From Cavenderia fasciculata (Eukaryota; Evosea; Eumycetozoa; Acytosteliales; Cavenderiaceae): a DNA stretch of 64,000 bases. The notes beneath the pieces were generated by a model. That model had not been told where the DNA came from, did not search any database, and saw only the letters and a program-made list of their open reading frames with translations. The DNA is taken from assembly GCF_000203815.1 (NCBI RefSeq), contig NW_004457695.1:744001-808000 (forward strand), given 5' to 3'. Both the position numbers and the translations under genes were made by a program. Below are positions 1-11,300 of the stretch, piece by piece (within the stretch, counting starts at the first letter, position 1; each line of letters opens with the position of its first letter).

Positions 1-438
1 GCCATTTATCAACTTGAAAACATGTTCTTGTATAGTGGTGACTTACCAAACCTCCATACCATCAAAACCAATCTATTCCAAAATGACCACCTTTTAACAT
101 TTATAGAAACCAGCAAGTCACTCAGAGTGGTCGATATAAAAATCGTTTCCCTTGATCAGATCGAAAGACTGTTCCAAGTGGTAGCCAAGAGTACTTCAAT
201 TGAAAAGGTATACTTTAGGGAATCACAAAACAAAAACTTTGAGAGAGTCTCAAAGATCTATTCTATGTTTATGGTAACTGGCATCATCCAAATTCTAATG
301 TCCTTTAAAAAAAATAATAATAATACTGCATTGTGTGCATCCCATATAGGTGATTCTGCTTTAATACTATTTAATTTAAATAATAATAATAATCTTCAAA
401 TCGATTTGTCGTCCTATGAAATGATCGACCAATTTTAA
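1..438 (+). CDS. 3' end of an unrecognised dictyostelid protein (partial)
   Basis: The reading frame is open from the first base of the window (Ala-Ile-Tyr-Gln-Leu-Glu-Asn before the Met at 22) and ends at a stop at 438, so this is the C-terminal part of a gene that starts upstream. About 145 residues are visible. The leucine/isoleucine spacing and phrases such as SLRVVDIKIVSLDQIERL resemble the leucine-rich F-box-like families common in social amoebae, but no domain can be named with confidence. The last third carries two short poly-Asn runs, typical of this genome. The Met at 22 is unlikely to be the true start because the frame extends past it. Confidence 0.5.
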   Translation, partial: AIYQLENMFLYSGDLPNLHTIKTNLFQNDHLLTFIETSKSLRVVDIKIVSLDQIERLFQVVAKSTSIEKVYFRESQNKNFERVSKIYSMFMVTGIIQILMSFKKNNNNTALCASHIGDSALILFNLNNNNNLQIDLSSYEMIDQF

Positions 439-679
439 CCTCTAAAGAAAGTCAAGGGTGATAATCAAACTCTTATTTCAACCACATTCCTAGAAATATA
501 ATAAAATATCTTTAAATAGTAATTAAAGACATTTAATAATATTTTAAAATCAAGTTCAATCCAACATAATATTATTCTTAGATTAGTGAATGAGATTCAT
601 TTATTATCTTTCTAACCCCACCATTCAAATACATTTAATCATTCCAAGAGATGATGGATTTTAATTGTTTGTTTATTCT

Positions 680-1828
680 TTATCTAACATAGGTATTAAT
701 CTTTGTTGATTTTGGAGGAGATGCAAGTGGGTTAGGACCAGATGCATTTTTGACATTGTTGTTATTTAGAAACATGGTGACATAGTCATCTTGTTGGATT
801 CCATTGCGTTGAAACAATAGATGATGATTTGGTGTAGACTTCATACACCACAATGCAAATAGTCGATCCTTTTCCAACGCAGTGAGGTTTCCAGCCAAAA
901 CACCTTGAATCTTGAGATATGCCAACAACATTCCAACACTGACCGATACATTAAACGATTCGACCAATCCACTCATTGGCAAAAATATTCTACGATCCGA
1001 TAAACTCTTCATTTCATCCGATACTCCATTATGTTCATTTCCAAATACAATTGCTATCTTTTCATTATTTAATATTACATTATCTTTATCTTTACTATAT
1101 TCTTTATATATATTATCAAATATATTATTTTGATTTTGATTATTTTGATTATTTTGATTATTTTGATTTTTTAAATGATTATAAAATGGATCAAGTTGAG
1201 GAGGAATAATATTTTGATTTGGTTGAAATACTAATTTATCAAATGGAAATGCACCAAGTGATAGATCGGAACTCCATATTTTGTAACCATTGTCACGAAG
1301 GTTTTGAACACACTCCAAAGTGTCGGCGTGTCTGTGAATAGTGACCCATTTCTCGGATCCCTTTGAGATGGCACCAAATGAATCGAATCTAATTCGTTTC
1401 TCGACAATGTGCATATGTTGTATTCCCATTGCATCACATGACCGAACGACGGCAGCAATGTTACCAGGGTTACCCAAGTCTTCACACACCACTACAAATC
1501 GGTCTGTTCGATCATTGATCACTCGTTTAAATGTTTCTATTCGTTGTGTCGATGTGATCGGTATCAATATATCATGTAATCTTTTGTAAAATGATTGTAT
1601 AGATTGATCTTTAAATGTTTCTATTGTTTCTATTAATTGTTTATGTATTATTATTTCATCATTTAAACTAATTTCATCAATTGTATTATTATTATTATTC
1701 TTCTGTAAAGTATTTGTTGTATTTGTCGTTGTAGTCGTTGTCGAACAATATCTTGTTGTTGATCTACTACAACAATGATGATTCTTTAATATTGTAGTTG
1801 TTGTTTTTGATATTATATTTCTAAACAT
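680..1828 (-). CDS. SpoU/TrmH-family RNA 2'-O-methyltransferase, probably mitochondrial
   Basis: This is a 382-residue single-exon protein. The SPOUT-fold SpoU motifs occur in order: motif 1 with the asparagine/arginine pair (NPGNIAAVVRSCDAMGI, about residues 120-136), motif 2 (IVFGNEHNGVS, about 260-270) and motif 3 (IFLPMSGLVESFNVSVSVG, about 281-299), which form the knotted SAM-binding site. The family transfers a methyl group from SAM to a ribose 2'-OH in tRNA or rRNA; the TrmH branch makes Gm18 in tRNA. The N-terminus (MFRNIISKTTTTILKNHH, then Arg/Ser/Thr-rich) looks like a mitochondrial targeting peptide. A poly-Asn/Gln insert lies between motifs 1 and 2. It is divergent from the FHIP-like gene across 277 bases. 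The family call is firm; the exact substrate is inferred. Confidence 0.88.
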   Translation of the reverse strand: MFRNIISKTTTTILKNHHCCSRSTTRYCSTTTTTTNTTNTLQKNNNNNTIDEISLNDEIIIHKQLIETIETFKDQSIQSFYKRLHDILIPITSTQRIETFKRVINDRTDRFVVVCEDLGNPGNIAAVVRSCDAMGIQHMHIVEKRIRFDSFGAISKGSEKWVTIHRHADTLECVQNLRDNGYKIWSSDLSLGAFPFDKLVFQPNQNIIPPQLDPFYNHLKNQNNQNNQNNQNQNNIFDNIYKEYSKDKDNVILNNEKIAIVFGNEHNGVSDEMKSLSDRRIFLPMSGLVESFNVSVSVGMLLAYLKIQGVLAGNLTALEKDRLFALWCMKSTPNHHLLFQRNGIQQDDYVTMFLNNNNVKNASGPNPLASPPKSTKINTYVR

Positions 1829-2105
1829 GATGATGATTTAGAGAGATAGATAACAAACGAATGATGAATACGAATGTGTGACCAGAGTTCCCTCGTTTTT
1901 TTTTGGTTTAGAACTTTTCTTTTGTGATTATAAAAATTGTAGGGTTGAAAAGTTGCGTTTCAAAACTGTGAACTGTCCTTTTGAGAATATATATATTATA
2001 TTAATTGTTTATTTATTTATATCTATATTTATATCTCAATATATACTAGTAGTACGTAGATTATAGTTGTAATATTAGATATAGATAGATACAGATAGAG
2101 AGAGA

Positions 2106-5100
2106 ATGCAAAGAATCTTTTCAATGGTAGGAGAGGTGCTTGCACCAACCTATCATTCTGCACTTGATGATCTCAAGAATCATTGGAGATCAATTAAAAC
2201 CTTTTATATTGAGAAGCATGGTATGAATTATCAAGTAAAAGAGACTATAGTCAATATCTAACATATCTATATTATCAAAAGATACAATCGAAAGCTTTCA
2301 TGAATTTCAATTACCAGGTCACATCATATCGATGGTTTCAATATTGATTGAAGAGAGTAAATCAACTGGTGAAGCTGGTCCTTGTTTAGAGTACTTTTTA
2401 AAGAATAGAATATTAGAGACATTATGTTTACTTGGTGTTCATGATGTATGTATATATATTACATAGTAGGAATGAATGATAATAATGATAATGATCTAAC
2501 GTTTATCTATCTTCTTAGTCACCAAATGGAGTTAGGAAATTAGTACTTCAAACGATAACTATTCTATTGAGTGATTTATCATTACCATTGTTACCTCATA
2601 TGAGTGTACACAAACCAATATGTAAACTGATAAAGTCGATTATCAATATCAAGCCATCATCTTTATCCTCATCTTCTCTTCATTCTCTTGTCCCGTCACC
2701 GACAAGCGGGTCAAACACACAGTCAAACGATGACAGTGAGTTTGTTAGTTTGCTCGAGACACTGACTGCCAAGCTCAAGTTGTACCCAACACTGATTGGG
2801 TTCTTCCAAGACGAGAGTTTTGGACAGGGAGAGAGCTTTATCGTATTCCAAGGTCTACTCAAGAATCTTTGGACTGTTGGTAGTATTGGTGAACGTGCTA
2901 GAAAGGCAATGATACAATGTCTCGAACTCATCCCAGAGACTAATCCAGCTGGTCCGATCATTGGAGGTAGTCGAAAAAATAGTCTTAGTGAACCAAACTC
3001 CAACTCGACCATATATCCAAATATTAATCTAACAGAACAATTTAAACAACTTCAAAACAGTAATATTGCTGGTGGTGGTGGTAACTTTAAAACGAACGAT
3101 TCGTCATTATCATCATCGACATCTTCATTATCATCACTTTCAGTATCACCAACTGCCGATTTAATCCCTTCTCTTACATCTCCTCCTCCTCCAACTACTA
3201 GTACTACTACTATGGCACCACCACCTCCACCAGTCCCATCATCCATGACACCTCCAACAAGTGGTGTATCGATGGACAAGGTGACGACACCTATTACCAC
3301 ACCAATCAAATCATCATACATGTCACAACAAATCCCTTCAACACCATTACCAAATATCCAATCTCCAACCACTCGTAAATTAATGTTTGAAACACCTGCC
3401 AAGGATGTACCAGTTGATCATGATAAACTTGATGTTGTCTTTTCAGATCCATTGGTTTTATTAAATCATGTAATGTTTATTAATAATATGGTATGTGAAA
3501 CAAACAAACAAACAAACAAATGTTTATATATATCAAAAAGATTATTAATTATTATTTTTTTTTTTTTTAATTTAGATTTCAGAATTAATTAAAACCTATA
3601 ATTTATTACCATTGACCATATCATCAGTTAATTATTGTATATCTGGTCCACCAATTGCTCATGAACATTTAAGTATTTTAGAATGTTATAAATCAAGAGT
3701 ATCCTTTATATGTTCACTTTCTTCATTAAAACATAATGTATGTAAAAAAACATAACAATTGTAAAGTAGTTATAATTTATCTATTTACTTTTACATTTGA
3801 TTTTAGAATATTGGTGAATATATAACAAAATTATGGGAAGAATCATTTATTTCAGATACATTGGGACCTGCTTTACTTCATATTGATGATTCGAGATGTG
3901 CTACAGCAATGTTATATCTTCGTGAAATATTACCAATTCTTCAAGGAAATATTGTTCAAAAGACCATTACCTTTCTCGTAGGAGATACAACAAAACCAGA
4001 GACTAGACCAAGTGAAGATCAAGATGACTATGATGGTGATGAATGTATTATGAAAAAAACTTTAATTTCAAGAATGTCTCATCAAAATTTTATCGTATGT
4101 TAATCAAACAAACATAATCACGCATTTCATTTTTATTTTGATTTTAATTTATTAATTTGTATTTTATTTCCTTTTGTTTTTTTAGGTATCAATATCATCA
4201 CTTAGATTATTTTCAACTTTATTGGGATTACATAATTTTTCGGTATTATATAATTTAATTTTGGTTAATCTTCCACAATATTCCAACTTTTCATATCTGC
4301 ATAATGGTTCAGAGTTGGAAATTGCACATCGATCGATTACCCAATACCTATCGTTGTTTGGTAACAAGTATTGTAGATTTGCATCCAACATCGATTCCAA
4401 TCTATCAGAGATTCTACACAACAAGGTATCATCTCAAACAAATGGCTATTCTGCCTATCTTGTTGATGCTCGATATCAAATATCACTTTATTCGCAAATT
4501 TGTTCAAATTGGCCATCAAATTATTTATTCAACAACAATAATATTAATAATAGTAATAGTAATAATATATCATCACCTGTACATAATAATAATCATCATC
4601 AAAAAACATCAATCATTATATCATCACCTACTACTAATAATAAGAATCAACAACAACAACAACAAACGACGTCAGAAAATCAAGATTTATATATGGGATC
4701 ATTCTTGGAACAATTATTTAAATTATTTAAACAATCATTGACATTACCAATCGATATTAATTTTGTGATTACTGGTATATTTTCAAAATTATGTTATTAT
4801 CCATGTCCACAAATCTATCCTTCATTGATTCATTGTGCCGACGATGATTCATCACCATTCCCAAACCTTTATTCTATTATTAAAGATGTATGTAATGAAA
4901 AAAACAAAATTAAATCATATTAATAGTCCATTCTCTAATCCTTCTTTTTTTTCTACTACTCTAGTTATCAATTGAAATTGAAAATAGATCAATTAATATA
5001 CCATTATTTATTGATATTTTGGATCAACTACGACTTCATATGACTGATATTGGAAATATAACAAATAGAGATCCAAGTAACCAACAACCAGTAAACAGAC

Positions 5101-5219
5101 TCATTCAAGGTCTCGATCAACCAACTATCGACTTTTTAAATTCAGTCATTATCCTTGAAGAATTTTGTAAAGAATTGGCATCAATCGTTCAAGCAAGAGT
5201 TGTTTTTACAAATAAATAA
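2106..5219 (+). CDS. FHIP/FAM160-family protein (FTS-Hook-FHIP complex subunit type)
   Basis: I read seven exons: 2106-2220, 2282-2445, 2519-3490, 3576-3737, 3807-4094, 4186-4887 and 4965-5219, all GT-AG and phase-consistent, giving about 885 residues. The start MQRIFSMVGEVLAPTYHSAL has a downstream helical segment containing EAGPCLEYFLKNRILETLC, then LSLPLLPHMSVHKPICKLIK. This is the conserved FHIP (FAM160/RAI16-like) core, in which 'L-E-Y-FL...ILE-L' and 'P-LL-PH-VH-P--KLI' recur. Later exons hold the matching SLRLFSTLLGLHNFSVLYNLIL helix. In animals and fungi FHIP links Hook and FTS to dynein on early endosomes. Low-complexity Ser/Thr/Pro (about residues 220-350) and Asn/Gln stretches interrupt the helical repeats. 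The family assignment rests on remembered sequence patterns. Confidence 0.8.
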
Positions 5220-5359
5220 TAATAATAGAATAGAATAGAATAGAATAGATTGATCAATAATTAATTAATAAATAAATAAATTGCGCAAAATAGATATTTC
5301 AAGGTCAAGTTTTTTAAAATAGATTTTACTTTCTTTATTCTTTTAAATAGATAAAGGAA

Positions 5360-6768
5360 ATGAATAGTAACAAAGTAACATTTATTACTATCTTTAGAAT
5401 GGTATATCTGAGAGATTGTATATTTCAATCATTCTCTCAGTTTCCAATTGTAAAAGATAAACGGTATCAATATACAAAAGGTAAAGAAATTGTATCATCA
5501 AATCCATTCAAATCTTTGATACACATATATGCCTTGCCTTGGGAGTTTATCAAACATTATTTACCGCCAATTGAAACGATACACAAGAACAGTATAGTAT
5601 TTTCATTGTACTGTCGTCATCGAAATGCAACACTATCAACACTTGTTCATATCTTGGATTGGTTACCTGAAGGTTATATCGATATCTATTCGGCTATGAC
5701 TGGAGCTGCATCAGTTGGTCAATTCGATATCATCAAGATGCTTCATAATCGGTATTCTCACGACTCTGAAATGAATGCAAAGGCAGCTATCGACAATGCA
5801 ACACGTATTGGCCATTATGAAATTGTAGAGTTTCTTTTGGCTAACCAATATCAAGGTCATGATGCAGTCACCGTTGAAATAGCAGCAAGGTTGGGACACG
5901 TTCCACTCTTGAAGATACTTACCAATGATGGAACGGAATGGGTACGTGATCTAGCATTCTTTAGTGTTTGTGAAAGTGGTAATGTAGAGGCCGTCAAATA
6001 CCTCGATCAATTCAGACCCCAATACCTCGACAAATACGTTCAAAAATTATCTTCTGTCCAAGGTTGCCAAGAACTATTTACAACACATGAATTCATCTGT
6101 GCTATAACAAAAGGTCAATCTTTGGATGTCGTCAAGTATCTTCACGAAAATAGAACCGAAAAACTAAAAGATGGGTATCAATTAATGAATAATGCTTGTA
6201 AAGATGATAGTCTTTTGGAAATATTAAAGGTATCTATATTTATATATATATATATAATATTATTTCATCTAAACTAATTTTTTAATATTCTTTTTCCATA
6301 GTTTCTTCATTTCAACAGGACAGAAGGATGTACTGAACAGGGTCTTAAGATAGTAAGTGACACTTTAACTCTAAACAATAATTTGATACATTTTATACTA
6401 AATTATTATTATTATTATTATTCTATTTTAAATAGGCAGCAGAACTGGGACAATTAGAAATAGTTAAATTCCTTGTATCTCATTACCCAGAATTAAAAGT
6501 AGAGAGTGCTTATGATTTTGCAACTAGACATCACCACAATAATGTAGTCAAGTTCTTATATCTAAACACTACCGATAATGCAACCATAGCATTAACCCAA
6601 TCAATTATACGCCTAAATTTGGAAATGGCCATTTATCTTTTAGAGAATCATACAGATAAAGTACAATTGACAAAAACACAATGGGATATATTAAATTTAA
6701 ATAACAGTGAGAAATGGGATCATGTTAAACAATTATTTGAACCTTTGTATAATAAACAACTAAAATAA
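5360..6768 (+). CDS. Ankyrin-like repeat protein, family copy A
   Basis: Three exons (5360-6229, 6302-6352, 6436-6768) encode about 417 residues. The start is the Met of MNSNKVTF, shared by all three copies in the window. After a family-specific N-terminal region (about 1-105, containing ALPWEFIKHYLPP) come degenerate ankyrin-type helical repeats, for example NATRIGHYEIVEFLLAN, ARLGHVPLLKIL, SGNVEAVKYLDQF, GQSLDVVKYLHEN and AAELGQLEIVKFLVSH. The short middle exon of 51 bases (17 codons, FLHFNRTEGCTEQG) is conserved in size and phase in the other copies. Such ankyrin families are widely expanded in dictyostelids and have no assigned role. Tandem with copy B, 93 bases downstream. Confidence 0.85.
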
Positions 6769-6861
6769 AATCAATTAACTTAATTATAATCTTTTTTTCG
6801 TCCCCTTGTAGTAGATTTCTTATTTACTTTGCTTTTTCTTTTATATAACTGTAAAAAAGAA

Positions 6862-8240
6862 ATGAATAGTAACAAAGTAACATTTCTTACTATCTTTAGA
6901 ATGGTATATCTGAGAGATTCTATATTTCAATCATTCTCTCAGTTTCCAATTGCTCAAGAAAGAAGGTATCTGTTTAAAAAAGGTAAAGATATACAATTCA
7001 AATCTATGATACAAACCTATGCACTGCCTTGGGAGTTTATCAAACATTATTTGCCTCCACTTGAAAGTCTAAGCAATGGCTCCGTATTAGTCTCTTTGTA
7101 TTGTCGTCATCGAAATGCAACACTATCAACTCTTGTTCATCTCTTGGATTGGTTGCCTAGCATTTGGATCAATGGCCCTTCGGTTTTTTCTGCAGCAGCA
7201 GCTGGTGGACACCTTGATATCATCAAGATGCTTCATAATCGTTACACTAGCGGCAAGAATATATGTGCAAAGGCAGCCATCGAAAATGCAACAGGTATTG
7301 GTCATTTTGAAATCGTAGAGTTTCTGTTGGCTAACCAATATCAAGGTCATGGCACATCCACAGTAGAAATAGCAGCAAAGCTTGGACACGTTCCACTCTT
7401 GAAGCTACTTACCAATGATGGAACGGAATGGGTACGTGATCTAGCATTCTTTAGTGTTTGTGAAAGTGGTAATGTAGAGGCGCTCAAATACCTCGATCAA
7501 TTCAGACAACAATATCTCAACAAAATGGACCCAAGCTACTATCATTCAGCCTTTACAACACATGAATTCCTCTATGCTATATCAATAGGCCAATCTTTAG
7601 ATGTCGTCAAGTATCTTCACGCCAATAGAACAGAGAAACTAAAAGATGGGTATCAATTAATGAATAATGCTTGTAAAGATGATAGTCTTTTGGAAATATT
7701 AAAGGTATCTACATTCAATCTTAATTTAAATATAAAGATATTTAATATCTAATATACTTAAATATATTTCTATTTCCATAGTTTCTTCATTTCAACAGGA
7801 CAGAAGGATGTACTGAACATGGTCTTGAAATAGTAAGTTGACACTATAACTTTATTTATACATTGTATACTAATTATTATTATTATTAAATTCTATTTAA
7901 ATAGGCAGCAGAACTGGGACAATTAGAAATTATTAAGTTCCTTGTTTCTCATTACCCAGAATTAAAAGCAGAGAGTGCTTATCATTCTGCAACTAGATAC
8001 CTCCAAAATGATGTGGTCAAGTTCTTATATCTAAACACTACCGATAATGCAACCATAGCATTAACCATAGCAATAACACTCAAGAATTTGGAAATTGCCA
8101 AATATCTTTTAGAGAATCATACAGATAAAGTACAATTGCAAAGTGCACATTGGGAGAGACTAAATTTAATAGAAAATGAAGAATGGGATCATGTTAAACA
8201 TTTATTTCAATCTTTGTATAATAATATACAACTAAAATAA
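6862..8240 (+). CDS. Ankyrin-like repeat protein, family copy B
   Basis: Three exons (6862-7704, 7782-7832, 7905-8240) encode about 409 residues with the same intron positions as copies A and C. An in-frame Met at 6829 exists, but the paralogs all begin at MNSNKVTF, so 6862 is preferred. The ankyrin-like units follow the same order as in copy A (GHLDIIKMLHNRY, GIGHFEIVEFLLAN, AKLGHVPLLKLL, SGNVEALKYLDQF, NLEIAKYLLEN). The N-terminal 40 residues are nearly identical to copy C, while the WVRDLAFFSVCESGNVEA segment is identical to copy A, so the copy is a mosaic. It converges on the giant minus-strand gene with 129 bases between stops. Confidence 0.85.
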
Positions 8241-8369
8241 AATCAATAAGGTTGAATAATCAATCCTTTGATCATTAAGTAGACTCTTTCGATCATAGCA
8301 AGCAAATAAATTTATTAATTTATTTAGTTCCAAATACAATTCTTTAATAAAAACTTGTAGACTATTTAT

Positions 8370-11300
8370 TTAAATTGTATTAATATAATATTGATAATGA
8401 ATATTGATATTATTCAACACAATGGTAATAGGAATTCGATCAAGTGTCGATGAAGGGATATCACATGAAATTAAACCAATTTGAATACTTGTACATACAA
8501 AATCTATCAAAGTTGTCGAATCTTTGATTGTGATTAAATCTGATTCTCTGGTGAATGGATGTGGAATGAGTTGTGATAATTTACCACCTTTTGGAACTGG
8601 TGATTCAATTGACCAATCAAACAAATCTGTTGGAATAATTTGTAGAGATGTGACAGTGTCTTGGCCTAGATCAGGAACCAGGTTGGTGGCTCCATTAGCG
8701 AGGTTGATTGATACCGCTTCTCTTGTTTCAAACTCTGCATAGAGCGTGATTGATTGACCTTGAACCTTGGCAGATCCAATCTTTTCATTCCATCCAATTG
8801 ATTCTAATTTATCTTGATCATAAATACCAATTGGGAGTGATAATTCTTTGCCTTGTTGTGGTTGTACACCCCAGAATCTTGTTGGTGAATATTTAATATT
8901 GGACACAGAGAATACACCTAATCCAATCGTCAAAGGAACAGAGGTTCTTGGTATTGGTAGATTGTTGTTTACCAAATGGACAAGAGGATTATCGAATGAA
9001 GATACTGATACAGTGAAATCAGTATCAGGACGTACTAAAATCGATTCAATGTGTTCATGAATGACAACATCTGTATCACCATATTTAATTTGAACGGTAA
9101 ATGTTGTTGGAAATTGGTACGATGGCAATGCTGATGGAATGATTCCAGTTATTTGATTGTCATCATAAAATTGTAACGTCAATTCCATATTGTAGGTAGA
9201 GGTGTACGATGCGAGGACAACATCACCAGACATTACTTGGATTGATTTTTCAAAAGGTGTCGATGCAATATATGGTGGAATGGTACATTGTACGAATTGT
9301 TGTTCGCCATCGGTACATGTCAATTCAACTTGATCCAATACATATCTGACGGGTGGGTTGGTATAGAGTTGGTAACGATTCGTGATTCCAAAGACACTTC
9401 CAAGGCTTGCCATTGATGTTGGCCATATTGTTGGATCGATGATTTGAACAACAACCTGTGGGTCATTTACAAAAGAGTACGTTTTGAATGGATCTGACGG
9501 ATCGTATCCAAAGGTTTGAATGACTTGGTTGGTTGTTGGGTTGAGGAGCATAACCGTGAGATAAGGAGAGGTTCGGAAAGAAAACATTCCCAATTTATCA
9601 ACACCAGGCCAGACTAGATTGTCAAAGTAAGATGGTGTGAATCTACCATGACCAAGTTTAATAGTGTCATATGGTGGATCGCGGTTCATACTATCGGTGC
9701 GATGCAATGATAGAGCTTCAGTCGAGCACATTGGAATGGGAATGGTAATAACAGAGACTTGGGTTGGGTCGACCACTTGTATTGTTGAAAATGGCATTGA
9801 AATTGTCATCTTTGCAGTTGCACCATTGATCCAGATGGTACTTGTTGTTGCAATGTCAAATGTCATGAGCGAGTACATTTCATAATATACTTTGGTTAAT
9901 GGAGTCGTTCCATCTGGTAGAGTACTTGTCACTATTATTTGATATGAGCTAGGTCCCAAATACAAAATTTCTTCCTCTTCAGGATCCATCAGACCATTCA
10001 CATTGGCATCGATAAATGTTTTGATTTGTAATTGCGTTTTATACTTTATCAATGTATAATCGGTATCAAGAGGGTCTTGAACGGATTGACAATAGGATGG
10101 CAAGTTAAAGGTAACCAATGGATCCAAGATATCGACACCATAATTGATCAATGGATATCTACCGTATTGAAGATTTACTATTTGGCCAACTTGGTTGTGA
10201 GTGATACTACCAATACAACCACTTTGTGTTTTTTCCATGACAGAAATGTCCAAATTGATTAATTGTTCTAATGGGTCGACAAATGTAACTTCAAAATCAT
10301 TGAGTGGGATGATAGTAGAGGCATCACCCATTGAATTTATACTAATTGTATAGCTTCCCAATTCATCACTTGATAGGATATAATATCCATTGTGTGTAGA
10401 AACAATTGTTGTTGTTGGCACAGGTGGTGATGAAGAGGATGAGGAGGATAAGTCAACTTCTGGGATAAAGGTGAGTGATATTTGAAGAGTATTATCTTGG
10501 ATGACACGGTCATTGCTATTATCTTGGTAAAGGTTGTTGGTATCAACGTCATAATAAATTCTACCAATTGCATAATATTTAAATGGCGTTGGAAGAGGAT
10601 CTAATTGGTAAGATACTGAACCAGTTGCTACCAATGATAAGCCGTTCCAATTCATCGTGAGTGATTTTTCAGTTAATGATCCAAACATCTTTGGAGTGTA
10701 GCATGCGACGACCGATTCTTCATTTTGACCATAGGTATCACAAGAGATTGCAACACCATCCAAAAATAGTTGTTGTTGAGGATAGTAGGTTGTTTGAAGA
10801 GTTATCCTTCCTCCACCCGCTGTATTGAGTATCAACATGTTTGGATTAAATACTTCGATAAATGCAATCTTTTGTTGATTTTCCAAGGTATTTATCAATG
10901 CTAATCCTGCGACAGTGGTGATGGTCAAGAGAGTATCATCGATTAAACCAACATGGAGTGAATGAATCGATTCATCAATTGTAACGACGAATGGGAGTGA
11001 AGTGTCAAGACCAATATTGTTGAAATAGGCTCTGTTGAATTGTCCGTATGGTAGATTGAATAGTTGACCATCTTGAGAGGTGATTACAACTGGTTTTCCG
11101 ATGATCACTGGGAATAGTCCAATCTTGACAATACGTAATGGGTCGGTTGGTGGATAAACAAGATTAACAATCTTATTATTGATAAATGGAGGTATGATTT
11201 CATAATAGGTTGGTGATTGAGAGGATGTTGATCCAGCTTGTTCTTGTTGGATAATTGGAATGACGGTAATGATAGAGTTTGAAGGAACATTAACTTTAAT

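Noticed and set aside
6829-6861. An upstream in-frame Met as the start of ankyrin copy B
   Set aside because: Copies A and C both begin at MNSNKVTF, and the extra residues would be encoded by AT-rich leader sequence not shared with them.
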